Positions 42,510-50,623 of a DNA stretch of 64,000 bases are shown piece after piece; within the stretch, counting starts at the first letter, position 1, and the number at the start of each line of letters is the position of its first letter. The position numbers and the translations under genes are program-made. The notes beneath the pieces are model-generated. The model worked only from the letters and a program-made list of their open reading frames with translations, was not told the origin of the DNA and did not search any database. Source of the DNA: Aggregatilineales bacterium (GTDB lineage: Bacteria > Chloroflexota > Anaerolineae > Aggregatilineales > Ch27); the NCBI GenBank assembly GCA_029976005.1, contig JARKOQ010000036.1, positions 1 to 64,000 of the forward strand. Reading direction: 5' to 3'.

Positions 42510-43427
42510 ATGTCCGCTGTCGCGCTGGTCACGTATCGAGCACAACCCCAACTCACTTCCGATGATCATCTACTCGTCAAGCCCCTGCTGACGCAGGGGA
42601 TCGAAGTGGTGGCTTTGCCCTGGGATGTCCCCCATGCCGACTGGTCCTGGTTCGATGCCGTCGTCGTCCGCTCGACCTGGGACTATCACCTGCGGCCCGG
42701 CCCGTTCGCGGCCTGGATCGCCTACCTGGAGGCGCACCAGATCAACCTCTGGAACCCGCCCGCCGTGCTGCGCTGGAACATGGACAAGGCTTACCTGCTC
42801 GAACTGGACCGGCAGGGCGTCCCGATCGTGCCCACCCTGCTGCTGCCCCAGGGCGAGCAGCCCAGCCTGGCGGCGGTGCTCGACCAGGCCGGCTGGACGC
42901 GGGCGGTGATCAAACCGGCGGTCGGCGCGTCGGGAGATGGGGCCCGATCCGTGACCCTGGCGGACGCGGCGGAGAGCCAGTCCAGTCTGGACCACCTGCT
43001 GGCGCACTCGGCGGTGCTCGTCCAGCCTTTCATGCCGCAGATTCAGGACGGCGAGTGGTCGATGATCTTCTTCCAGGGCCGCTACAGCCATGCGGTCCTC
43101 AAGCGCCCCGCGCCGGATGGCCTGTTCGTCCAGCACGAGCGGGGGGGCACCTGGCAGGCCCAGCGTCCCCCGGCGGGCCTGGTCGACCAGGCGGCGGCGG
43201 TGCTGGGAGTCGCCCAGGCTCTCCATCCCGATTGCCCGCTGCTGTATGCCAGGGTGGACGGCATCCTGGTCGACGGGCGGCTGCGCCTGATGGAGCTGGA
43301 GCTGATCGAGCCGGACCTGTACCTGGGCGGCGATCCGGAGGCGGCCGGGCGCTTCGCCGAGGCCATCTGCGGCACCGTCCGCCGCAGCCGGCCCGCGCCT
43401 GGGCTGCGGCAGATGGCATTCGTCTGA
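42510..43427 (+). CDS. ATP-grasp family protein
   Basis: A 305-residue protein. The N-terminal part has DWSWFDAVVVRSTWDYHLR and NLWNPPAVLRWNMDKAYLLEL, typical of a group of ATP-grasp proteins related to the D-cycloserine ligase DcsG. KPAVGASGDGA is the ATP-lid loop and ARVDGILVDGRLRLMELELIEPDLY carries the metal-binding acidic residues. ATP-grasp enzymes join a carboxylate to an amine or thiol through an acyl phosphate. The product is unknown and no biosynthetic neighbours are seen. The ribosome site is weak. Confidence 0.88.
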   Translation: MSAVALVTYRAQPQLTSDDHLLVKPLLTQGIEVVALPWDVPHADWSWFDAVVVRSTWDYHLRPGPFAAWIAYLEAHQINLWNPPAVLRWNMDKAYLLELDRQGVPIVPTLLLPQGEQPSLAAVLDQAGWTRAVIKPAVGASGDGARSVTLADAAESQSSLDHLLAHSAVLVQPFMPQIQDGEWSMIFFQGRYSHAVLKRPAPDGLFVQHERGGTWQAQRPPAGLVDQAAAVLGVAQALHPDCPLLYARVDGILVDGRLRLMELELIEPDLYLGGDPEAAGRFAEAICGTVRRSRPAPGLRQMAFV

Positions 43428-43503
43428 ACGCGTACCTTGGGAAATGACAATCGACACAGGCGGCCGTGCCGGGCGTCACTGAGCACAATTGGGCGACTGG
43501 AGG

Positions 43504-43523
43504 GATAATTGTGGATAATCATC
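43504..43523 (+). promoter_or_regulatory. Fur-like GATAAT repeats before feoA
   Basis: Two GATAAT hexamers (43504-43509 and 43514-43519), ten bases apart, are followed by CATC. The second plus CAT matches nine contiguous bases of the classical Fur box (GATAATCAT). The site lies 37 bases before the feoA start. Confidence 0.45.
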
Positions 43524-43559
43524 CCCATCATGAGTTCATCCGTCCGTCGAGGCTATCCC

Positions 43560-43817
43560 ATGCAGGTCCTTACCCCTCCGCCCCAGTCTCTCGCCCAGAC
43601 GCTCGATCAGCTCCGGCCCGGCCAGAAGGGGCGCGTCAAGCGGGTACGCGGCGAGGGGCTGCTGCGCCGCCGCCTGATGGACATGGGCATGGTAGCCGGG
43701 GTCGAGGTCGAAATGCTCAAGACCGCGCCGCTGGGCGATCCGATCGAGTACCGGCTGTGCGGTTATCATCTGTCGCTGCGCAAGAACGAGGCGCGCTGCA
43801 TCGAAGTCGAGTTCTAG
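43560..43817 (+). CDS. feoA: FeoA-family protein
   Basis: An 85-residue SH3-like protein with GQKGRVKRVRGEGLLRRRLMDMGM, PLGDPIEYRLCGYHLSLRK and a final EARCIEVEF, all hallmarks of FeoA. FeoA assists the ferrous iron channel FeoB, but no feoB is next to it here. The ATG at 43560 has GAGG at normal spacing; an in-frame ATG at 43530 would add ten residues. GATAAT repeats upstream suggest iron control. Confidence 0.92.
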   Translation: MQVLTPPPQSLAQTLDQLRPGQKGRVKRVRGEGLLRRRLMDMGMVAGVEVEMLKTAPLGDPIEYRLCGYHLSLRKNEARCIEVEF

Positions 43818-43851
43818 GCGGCGACTCTTCCAATCCATCCCTTCGAACGCG

Positions 43852-43878
43852 ACAGGCCCGGCATCTCGCCGGGCCTGT
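43852..43878. terminator. Hairpin between convergent feoA and ADC-like genes
   Basis: A perfect 11-bp stem ACAGGCCCGGC/GCCGGGCCTGT with a 5-base loop lies between two stop codons. The flanks are TG-rich rather than T-rich. Confidence 0.65.
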
Positions 43879-43902
43879 TGTGTGTGTGGAGACGAGGCAG
43901 GC

Positions 43903-44901
43903 TCAGGCGCGGGCCTTTTCGTCGCGCCGGATGCTGTCCAGCGGCGCGAGGGCCTCGTCGTAGCAGGTGGTCAGCCGGGCGAATTCGATGTCGCGGCCCT
44001 GATGGCCCAGGTACGGCCGGTCGACCCGGCCGATTTTCTCCGGCGCGGGCAGCAGGGCGGCATGGCTGAGGTAGGCGCGGGTCACGATCGGCGCGCCGCC
44101 GATCCCGAACTCCTTGAGCTGGGCCGCGATGGCGTGGCTGCCCAGGGTCAGGTTGCCCGCCCCCGGCAGCAGATTGAGCTGGTAGATGGCGCGGGTGGGC
44201 AGGGTGGTGCGCAGCAGGTCGCGCTCCAGGGTCGAGTACCAGCGCAGCGGGCGGCCGTCGTGGATTGGCAGGCCGCGCTGGCGGACGGTCAGGGTGAGGA
44301 TGTGCTCGCCCTCCTCGCTCAGGGTCACGCGCTGGGTGGACGGCAGGCGGACGAAATCCATGTCCGCCACGAACTTGGGCGCGCCCCAGACCTGGCGGCC
44401 GCCGTCCCGCGCGGCCAGGTTCGTGACCGGCAGGTGGAAGACGAAGATGCCGCAGTCGGGATAGCGCGATTCCAGCAGGAGGGGCAGCAGGGCGGGCGCT
44501 TCCTCGCGGTAGGTGCAGAAGGTGCCGATGGCGACCTCGCCATACGGGTCGCCCATGTGCTGGTGATCGAAGCTGTACAGGTGGTAATTGAACGCGGCGA
44601 TGACCAGGTTGGCCCGGTTCTGGCCGAGCCGGACCGGGAAGAGTCCCGGGCCGGGCAGGGTGGCCTGGACCGCGTCAAGGTCGGCGCTGAAAATGCCCAG
44701 GAAGGCATCGGTCCGGTAGTACTTCACCGGCAAAGTCAGGTCTGCGCCGCGGACCGTGGCCCGTTGGACAGGGCCGGTCCATTCGAAGAATCGTTCGTCC
44801 GCGCCCGGCAGGGTATTGAAGAAACCGCGGGTGCCAAGATACCCCAGCGTGAGCGCGCCCGTCAGTGCCAGCGGTTTACGCAGAAACCGTCGAATCCTCA
44901 T
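43903..44901 (-). CDS. Acetoacetate-decarboxylase-like protein
   Basis: A 332-residue protein from the start at 44901 (GAGGTG upstream). The core (about residues 55-320) has the ADC fold marks VKYYRTDAFLGIFSAD, FNYHLYS, PYGEVAIGTFC and QVWGAPKFVADMDF, where the Lys matches the Schiff-base Lys region of acetoacetate decarboxylase. A basic/hydrophobic N-terminus (RIRRFLRKPLALTGALTLGY) may be a membrane anchor. It may act on a keto acid, but ADC-like proteins often have other activities. Confidence 0.82.
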   Translation of the reverse strand: MRIRRFLRKPLALTGALTLGYLGTRGFFNTLPGADERFFEWTGPVQRATVRGADLTLPVKYYRTDAFLGIFSADLDAVQATLPGPGLFPVRLGQNRANLVIAAFNYHLYSFDHQHMGDPYGEVAIGTFCTYREEAPALLPLLLESRYPDCGIFVFHLPVTNLAARDGGRQVWGAPKFVADMDFVRLPSTQRVTLSEEGEHILTLTVRQRGLPIHDGRPLRWYSTLERDLLRTTLPTRAIYQLNLLPGAGNLTLGSHAIAAQLKEFGIGGAPIVTRAYLSHAALLPAPEKIGRVDRPYLGHQGRDIEFARLTTCYDEALAPLDSIRRDEKARA

Positions 44902-44960
44902 CGTGCACCTCGGGGGACTCAACCAACGTCATCTGTATTGTATCATGGCTCGTGCCGGTG

Positions 44961-44979
44961 GCTTTCAGCGGTCAGCCAG
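44961..44979. repeat. GCTGACCGCTGA-family repeat (reverse)
   Basis: GCTTTCAGCGGTCAGCCAG, followed at 45004-45035 by GGCCTGGACGCCTGGCGCTTGG, the reverse of the purine-rich family. Confidence 0.55.
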
Positions 44980-45081
44980 AGGCAAAAAACGGCCCGCGCC
45001 CGCTTTTGGCCTGGACGCCTGGCGCTTGGACGCTGCCAGCGGCAGGACCGGCCCTGCGGTTCGCTTTTCTGCTGGCTCGGT

Positions 45082-45109
45082 TTGGCCTGACCCTGAAAGC
45101 GGCTATAAT
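45082..45109 (+). promoter_or_regulatory. Promoter of the larEBC operon
   Basis: TTGGCC (45082-45087) and a perfect TATAAT (45104-45109) are 16 bases apart, 52 bases before the larE start. Confidence 0.6.
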
Positions 45110-45160
45110 CCCCCCGCACGCCGTTCAACTGTTCGCTGCGAGTGATGGAGTATTTGGAAC

Positions 45161-46021
45161 GTGGTGATATCCCTCCACAACATCGATGTGACCCCCACCA
45201 CGGGGCTTGAGCCGGCCCTGGCCGAAAAATACGCCCGGCTGCGAACCGGTCTGCGCGATATGGGCCGCGTCCTGGTGGCCTATTCCGGCGGGGTGGACAG
45301 CACCCTGATCGCCAAAGTCGCCCGCGACGTGCTGGGCGCGGACGCCCTGGCCGTGATGGCGATCAGCCCCAGTTACGCCGAAGCCGAGCGCCCGGAGGCG
45401 ACCCGGCTGCTGGCCGAGATCGGGATCGCGCACCGCATTGTCGAGACGGACGAGGTCAACGATCCGCGCTACGCCGCCAACCCGGCCAACCGCTGCTACT
45501 TTTGCAAGGAGCACCTGTTCGAGGCCCTGTTCGAGATCGCGGCGGCGGAGGGCTACGCCTTCATTCTGGATGGCTTCAACGCCGATGACGTGGGCGATCA
45601 CCGCCCCGGACGGCAGGCCGGACGCGAGCGCGGCGTGCGCAGCCCGCTTCACGAGGCCGGGCTGACCAAGAGCGACATCCGCGCCCTGGCCCGCTACCTG
45701 GGCCTGAGCAACTGGGCCAAGCCGGCGATGGCCTGTCTGTCCAGCCGGGTGGCCTATGGGCAGGCGATCACGCCGGAGATTCTGCGCCGGATCGACCAGG
45801 CCGAGACGCTGCTGCGCGGGCTGGGGTTGGGCCAGCTCCGGGTGCGCCACCACGACACCCTGGCCCGGATCGAGGTCAGCGCCGAGGATATGCCGGCTGT
45901 GATGGCCCACCGCGAGCGGATCGCCGCCGGGCTGAAAGCGCTGGGCTACGTCTACGTGACGCTCGACCTGCAAGGCTTCCGCAGCGGCAGCGGCAACGAG
46001 GTCCTGATCCGCCATGACTGA
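45161..46021 (+). CDS. larE: LarE, sulfur transferase of nickel-pincer cofactor synthesis
   Basis: A 286-residue PP-loop enzyme (SGGVDST, residues 42-48). It adenylates the carboxyl groups of the pyridinium cofactor precursor and inserts sulfur. Three Cys are positioned as Cys112-x2-Cys115 (NRCYFCKEH) and Cys192 (MACLSSRV). In lactobacilli the enzyme sacrifices one Cys, while three-Cys homologues are reported to use a [4Fe-4S] cluster. This protein has the three-Cys pattern. The start is GTG at 45161 with GGAG ten bases upstream. larB begins eight bases before its stop. Confidence 0.95.
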   Translation: MVISLHNIDVTPTTGLEPALAEKYARLRTGLRDMGRVLVAYSGGVDSTLIAKVARDVLGADALAVMAISPSYAEAERPEATRLLAEIGIAHRIVETDEVNDPRYAANPANRCYFCKEHLFEALFEIAAAEGYAFILDGFNADDVGDHRPGRQAGRERGVRSPLHEAGLTKSDIRALARYLGLSNWAKPAMACLSSRVAYGQAITPEILRRIDQAETLLRGLGLGQLRVRHHDTLARIEVSAEDMPAVMAHRERIAAGLKALGYVYVTLDLQGFRSGSGNEVLIRHD

Positions 46022-46712
46022 CCACCGCCATGAATACGACCAGGTCGACGACTTCGCCCGGCTGGACGTGGGCCGCGAGGCCCGCCAGGGCATGCCGGAG
46101 TTTGTCTACGCGGAGAGCAAGACGCCGGAGCAGGTGGGGGCCATCCTGGCGCGCATGGCGGCCCGGTTGGGCTGCGCCCTGGCGACGCGGGCCACGCCGG
46201 CCCATGCCGAGGCGGCAAGGGCTGTGCTGGCCGAGGCGGTCTACGACCCGATCTCGCGCCTGATCCGGGTCGGGGCCATGCCGCGCCTGGAAGGCGGGCT
46301 GGCCCGCGTCCTGGCGGCGGGGACGTCCGACCTGCCGGTGGCCGAGGAGGCCGCCGGAGCGCTGGACTTCCTGGGGAACCGGGTCGAGCGGCTGTACGAC
46401 GTGGGCGTGGCCGGGCTGCACCGCCTGCTCTCCCACGTGGACGAGCTGGCCGACAGCGACGTCCTGATCGTCGTGGCCGGGATGGAGGGCGCGCTGCCCA
46501 CCCTGGTCGGCGGGCTGGTGGACGTGCCGATCGTGGCCGTGCCGACCAGCGTCGGCTACGGGGCCAGCTTCGGCGGGCTGTCGGCCCTGCTGGGGATGCT
46601 CAACTCCTGCGCGCCGGGGGTGAGCGTGGTCAACATCGACAACGGCCTCGGCGCGGCCGCTGTTGCCCACCGGATTCTGCGCCAGCTTCGCAAGCGCCAT
46701 GCTCGATTTTGA
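46014..46712 (+). CDS. larB: LarB, NaAD carboxylase/hydrolase of nickel-pincer cofactor synthesis
   Basis: A 232-residue protein with a PurE-like C-terminal domain (AAGTSDLPVAEEAA, VGVAGLHRLL, VAGMEGALPTLVGGLVDVP, VPTSVGYGASFGG). LarB carboxylates nicotinic acid adenine dinucleotide and splits the phosphoanhydride to give the precursor for LarE. The gene overlaps larE by eight bases, so translation is coupled. Confidence 0.95.
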   Translation: MTDHRHEYDQVDDFARLDVGREARQGMPEFVYAESKTPEQVGAILARMAARLGCALATRATPAHAEAARAVLAEAVYDPISRLIRVGAMPRLEGGLARVLAAGTSDLPVAEEAAGALDFLGNRVERLYDVGVAGLHRLLSHVDELADSDVLIVVAGMEGALPTLVGGLVDVPIVAVPTSVGYGASFGGLSALLGMLNSCAPGVSVVNIDNGLGAAAVAHRILRQLRKRHARF

Positions 46713-46727
46713 CTGTCGGAGTTTTGG

Positions 46728-46762
46728 TTGAAAGGCGATGGGCTGATCGCTGATCGCCGCTT
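46728..46762. repeat. GGGCTGATCGCTGATCGCC repeat
   Basis: A copy of the GCTGA-unit family between larB and larC, ending 21 bases before the larC start. Confidence 0.55.
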
Positions 46763-46783
46763 CTCGAAAGCGAATCGCTCCTT

Positions 46784-47989
46784 ATGACACGTCTTGCCTA
46801 TATCGATTGTTTCTCCGGGGCCAGCGGCGACATGCTGCTGGGCGCGCTGCTCGACGCCGGCTGGCCGCTGGCGAGCCTGCAAGCCGTGGTCGACGCCCTG
46901 GGCCTGCCTGGGGTGACCGTCCGGGCAGCCCAGGCGGTCAAGCACGGCCTGGCCGGGACGCACCTGACTATCGACGCGCCGGAGGCCCAGCCGCTGCGCC
47001 ATCCCGCCGACCTGCTGGCTCTGATCGATGGGGCCGCCCTGCCGGAGGAAGTCCGTGCAAAGGCGGCGGCGGTGATCACGGCCCTGGCCGAGGTCGAGGC
47101 GCGTGTGCACGGCATGCCGGTCGACCACGTGCACTTCCACGAGGTCGGCGCGGTTGATACCCTGGTCGACATCGTCGGGGTGATTGCCGGGCTGCACGCC
47201 CTGGGTGTGGGGCGGGTGGTCGCGGCCCCGGTGCCCTGGTCGCACGGCACGATCCAGATTTCGCACGGGCGCTTCCCCGTGCCGCCGCCGGCCGTCGCCG
47301 CCCTGCTGGAGGGCGTCCCGGTGCGCGGGGTGGACGTGGAGGGCGAGCTGGTCACGCCGACCGGCGCGGCCCTGCTGACCGGGCTGGCCGAGTCCTTCGG
47401 CCTGATGCCGCCCATGACCGTCGCCAAAGTCGCCTACGGCGCGGGGACGAAGGACTGGCCCGACCGGCCCAACATGCTGCGCCTGGTGCTGGGCGAGGCG
47501 GACGCGGCGGGCGACCTCCAGGCCGAGACGCTGACCGTCCTGGCCTGCAACCTGGATGACATGGTCGCGCAGTGGTACGGCCCGCTGGTGGAGACGGCGC
47601 TCCAGGCCGGGGCGCTGGACGTGTGGCTGACTCCGGCCCACATGAAGAAGGGCCGCCCGGCGGTGGTGGTCGAGGTGCTGTGCCGCCCGCGGGATGCCCT
47701 CAAGCTGCGCACCCTGCTCTTCCGCCAGACGACCACCCTGGGAATCCGGGAGTCGGTGGTGACCCGCTGGGCGCTGCCGCGCCAGACCCACGCGGTGACG
47801 ACCGCTTACGGCGCGGTGCGGATCAAGGAAGCCTCCCTGGAGGATGGCACGCGCAAGTTCGCCCCGGAGCACGACGACTGCGCCGCGCGCGCGGCGGAGC
47901 ATGGGGTCAGCGTGCGCGAGGTGTGGCTGGCGGCGGTCCAGGCCGCCGGCGAGGGCGATCGATCGGGATCGGGCGCACTCCAGACCTGA
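46784..47989 (+). CDS. larC: LarC, nickel insertase (single continuous frame)
   Basis: A 401-residue protein. It begins TRLAYIDCFSGASGDMLLG, and HFHEVGAVDTLVDIVG carries His/Glu residues fit for nickel or CTP binding. The C-terminal part has NLDDM and MKKGRPAVVVEVLC. LarC uses CTP to insert nickel into the pincer. In Lactobacillus plantarum the two halves are joined by ribosomal frameshifting; here both are in one uninterrupted frame. It follows larB by 71 bases. No LarA racemase is in the window, so the client enzyme is elsewhere. Confidence 0.95.
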   Translation: MTRLAYIDCFSGASGDMLLGALLDAGWPLASLQAVVDALGLPGVTVRAAQAVKHGLAGTHLTIDAPEAQPLRHPADLLALIDGAALPEEVRAKAAAVITALAEVEARVHGMPVDHVHFHEVGAVDTLVDIVGVIAGLHALGVGRVVAAPVPWSHGTIQISHGRFPVPPPAVAALLEGVPVRGVDVEGELVTPTGAALLTGLAESFGLMPPMTVAKVAYGAGTKDWPDRPNMLRLVLGEADAAGDLQAETLTVLACNLDDMVAQWYGPLVETALQAGALDVWLTPAHMKKGRPAVVVEVLCRPRDALKLRTLLFRQTTTLGIRESVVTRWALPRQTHAVTTAYGAVRIKEASLEDGTRKFAPEHDDCAARAAEHGVSVREVWLAAVQAAGEGDRSGSGALQT

Positions 47990-48005
47990 AGGACGAAACT
48001 TCGGG

Positions 48006-48071
48006 CATGGATTGGCACGGTTTCGCCCGCAGGAATCCGTGCCAATCCGTGTTCCATCCGTGGTATCCGTG
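48006..48071. repeat. AATCCGTG/CACGGA repeat
   Basis: GGATTGGCACGG (48009-48020) pairs perfectly with CCGTGCCAATCC (48037-48048). Further ATCCGTG units continue to 48071. It lies between larC and the beta-propeller gene. Confidence 0.75.
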
Positions 48072-48152
48072 ACCCATTCGTGTCTTTTTCCGTTGCCTCG
48101 TTCGGCGGGTAGGGAGTTGTCGAATGGGCCGCCTGCCCCTACACTAAGGGGC

Positions 48153-49346
48153 ATGAACCCTTCATTCACCCACGTCCTCCGCCGGGCGGCCGGCGCGCTG
48201 AGCCTGACCGCGCTGCTGCTAGCCCTGAGTCTGACCGCCGCCGCCCAGGGACCCGACCCGGACAGCCTGTTCGCCACGCCGACTCCGCTCCCGGCTCTGG
48301 CCGGGCCGCTGCTGGGCGGCAACAGTCCGGACAACGCCGGCCTGTTCCTGTATGACCTTGCCACGCGCACCCAGCGCGATTTGAGCTTCGGCCCCGGCGA
48401 TCACTGGTTCGGCAGTTTTTCGCCGGATGGCTGCCGGATCGCGTTCAGCCTGAGCGGCCCCGACCGGCACGACCTGCGCCTGGTTACCGTCCGGCTGGAC
48501 GGCTCCGACCTGCGCGAGCTGGTCAGCTTCCGCCTGGGCCAGACTGGCGACGACCCGGCCGCCCTGGCCTGGGACGCCTGGAATCCGCAGTGGTCGCCGC
48601 TGGGCGACCGGATCGCGTTCGTCCTGCTGCGCGAATACCAGCGCGGCGGGCAGCGCGTGCGAACGTCGCACATCGCCTGGGTGCCCCCGGAAGGCGGCAG
48701 CCCGACCCTGTACAGCACCAGCGGCACCGAAGGCGAGCCGACCTGGCGCGGCGACGGCCAGTGGCTGGCCTACACCTCCTACGAACTGAGCGCCGCCAAC
48801 CAGCGCGAGGCCGACATCTGGATCATCAGCGCCGACGGGGGCACGAAGTTCCGCCTGACCAATTTCGCCCAGGGCAGCACGCTCTTCCCGGATTGGTCGC
48901 CCAACGGCGAGGTCGTAGCGTTCGTTTACGCCCCGGTCGCCAACGGCCACCAGTTCTGGACCGTCCCCGCCTCCGGCGGCACCGTCCAGCAGTGGAGCGA
49001 AACGCGGACGATGGTCCTCAATTTCGACTGGCTGCCGGATGGCAGCGGGCTGGTGGCGGCGATCAAGGGCTGGCAGGGCCAGGACGACAACCGCCTGTAC
49101 CGCGTCCCGCTGCCCGGTTTCGCCGACCGGGACGCCACGTTGTACCTCGATCACCCCCTGGCGACGGCCGCCGATTACCCGCGCTTCAGCCCGGATGGGC
49201 GGCTGCTGGCTTTCCGCAGCGCCTACGGCGCGATCCTGTTCGACCCGGCCACCGGCGCGGTCGAGGAGATCACCAGCGCGGGGCATCACAACAGCCCGCT
49301 GGTGTGGAGTCCCGCCGCGTTCGCCGGGGAAAGCAGTTGTCAGTAG
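48153..49346 (+). CDS. Secreted TolB-like/PD40 beta-propeller protein
   Basis: A 397-residue protein with a signal peptide (ending TAAAQG). The body repeats propeller blades ending in SPDG-type turns: FSPDGCRIAFSL, WSPLGDRIAFV, WRGDGQWLAYTS, WSPNGEVVAFVY, LPDGSGLVAAI and FSPDGRLLAFRS. That gives a six-blade PD40/TolB-like propeller, a protein-binding scaffold outside the membrane. AAGGGG precedes the ATG. The final Cys-Gln-stop comes from the start of a GACAGT repeat, so the last residues may be acquired. Confidence 0.88.
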   Translation: MNPSFTHVLRRAAGALSLTALLLALSLTAAAQGPDPDSLFATPTPLPALAGPLLGGNSPDNAGLFLYDLATRTQRDLSFGPGDHWFGSFSPDGCRIAFSLSGPDRHDLRLVTVRLDGSDLRELVSFRLGQTGDDPAALAWDAWNPQWSPLGDRIAFVLLREYQRGGQRVRTSHIAWVPPEGGSPTLYSTSGTEGEPTWRGDGQWLAYTSYELSAANQREADIWIISADGGTKFRLTNFAQGSTLFPDWSPNGEVVAFVYAPVANGHQFWTVPASGGTVQQWSETRTMVLNFDWLPDGSGLVAAIKGWQGQDDNRLYRVPLPGFADRDATLYLDHPLATAADYPRFSPDGRLLAFRSAYGAILFDPATGAVEEITSAGHHNSPLVWSPAAFAGESSCQ

Positions 49347-49372
49347 ACAGTTCACAGTCGACAGTCGACAGC
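49335..49372. repeat. GTCAGTAGACAGTTCACAGTCGACAG repeat overlapping a stop codon
   Basis: Units of about seven to ten bases like those at 3614 and 61645. The TAG of the upstream gene (49344-49346) is part of CAGTAGACAG. The rest of the 281-base gap to the ABC operon carries GGTCTCCCGGCCTCTGGTCTC words and no gene. Confidence 0.7.
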
Positions 49373-49627
49373 AAAAAAACGCTCCAGGCGGGGGATGAGA
49401 ATCTGTCTGGCAGTTTGACGCTTTGACGCTTAGGCGCTGTTCTCCGGTCTCCCGGCCTCTGGTCTCTGGCCTCGACGCAACCTCTGGTCGCGTTTCCCCA
49501 ACCCTCCATTTGCGCACCAGGGTCGTACACTGAATCTGTGGAGCGCGAAACCCTCCACTATGACCCCAGGGCTGTATGATGAGTCTGCAAGTCGCGCGAG
49601 GGAAACACAGAGGACAAATTCAAGCGT

Positions 49628-50623
49628 ATGAAACCAGCTATTTCCGTCGATCATCTGTCGAAGACCTACCGCGTGCCGGAACGGCCGCCGGGGCTGGCGG
49701 CCTCGTTGCGGAGCATGGTCCACCGGACCTATACCGATGTGCCCGCCGTGCGGGATGTGAGCTTCACCGTCGGGGCCGGGGAAGTCGTCGGGTTCATCGG
49801 GCCAAACGGCGCAGGCAAAACCACCACGCTCAAGATGCTGTCCGGCCTGCTGCATCCCAGCGGCGGCGCGGCGACCGTGGCCGGGTTCACACCCTGGCAG
49901 CGCGACCCGGCCTACCTGGGCCGGATCGGTATGGTGCTGGGCAACAAGAGCCAGCTCCTGTGGGACATCCCGCCGCTCGACTCGTACCATGTCCTGGCGG
50001 AGATCTACCGGATCGCCCCGGCGGACTTCCGGCGCACTCTGGACGAACTGGTCGATCTGCTGGACCTGGCCGAACTGCTCACGCGTCCGGTGCGCAACCT
50101 GTCCCTGGGCGAGCGCATGAAGTGCGAGATGGTCGCCGCCCTGCTCCACCGCCCGGACGTGCTCTTCCTGGACGAACCGACCCTGGGCCTGGACGTCTCG
50201 ATCCAGCGGCGGCTGCGGCGCTTCGTGCGGGAGTACACCCGGCGCAGCGGCGCGACCGTGATCCTGACCAGCCACTACATGGCCGACGTGGCCGAGTTGT
50301 GCGCCCGGATCATCCTGATCCACCACGGCGGGCTGTTGTACGATGGGCCGCTGGGCGGGCTGGTGGAACGGCTGGCCCCCTTCAAGCTGCTGCGCCTGAC
50401 CCTGAATCCACCGGAAAACGGCGGCGCGCCGGAGATCGCCCTGCCGGACGGGGTGGACGTGATCGAGCGCGAGGGCGGGCGGCTCGTCCTGCGCGCGGCG
50501 CGGAGCGAGACTCCGGCCCTCACCGCCCGGCTGCTGAGCAGCCTGCCCGTGCTCGACCTGGCCGTGGAAGATCCGCCCGTCGAGGCCGTGATCGACCAGG
50601 TGTACCAGGAGGGGGCCGTATGA
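49628..50623 (+). CDS. ABC-2 exporter ATP-binding protein
   Basis: A 331-residue ATPase. Walker A (GPNGAGKTTTLKML), signature region (NLSLGERMKCEMVAAL, so LSLGE rather than LSGGQ), Walker B (VLFLDEPTLGLD) and the His switch (LTSHYMADV) are present. The C-terminal 90 residues form the regulatory domain of DrrA/NatA-like proteins. It powers the two permeases that follow, with an ATGA overlap to the first. Such systems export drugs, polysaccharides or lipids; the cargo is unknown. A TACACT at about 49527 may be its -10 box. Confidence 0.94.
   Translation: MKPAISVDHLSKTYRVPERPPGLAASLRSMVHRTYTDVPAVRDVSFTVGAGEVVGFIGPNGAGKTTTLKMLSGLLHPSGGAATVAGFTPWQRDPAYLGRIGMVLGNKSQLLWDIPPLDSYHVLAEIYRIAPADFRRTLDELVDLLDLAELLTRPVRNLSLGERMKCEMVAALLHRPDVLFLDEPTLGLDVSIQRRLRRFVREYTRRSGATVILTSHYMADVAELCARIILIHHGGLLYDGPLGGLVERLAPFKLLRLTLNPPENGGAPEIALPDGVDVIEREGGRLVLRAARSETPALTARLLSSLPVLDLAVEDPPVEAVIDQVYQEGAV

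Noticed and set aside
46784-47989. A programmed frameshift in larC was looked for
   Set aside because: The reading frame is continuous over both halves, with no slippery site needed.
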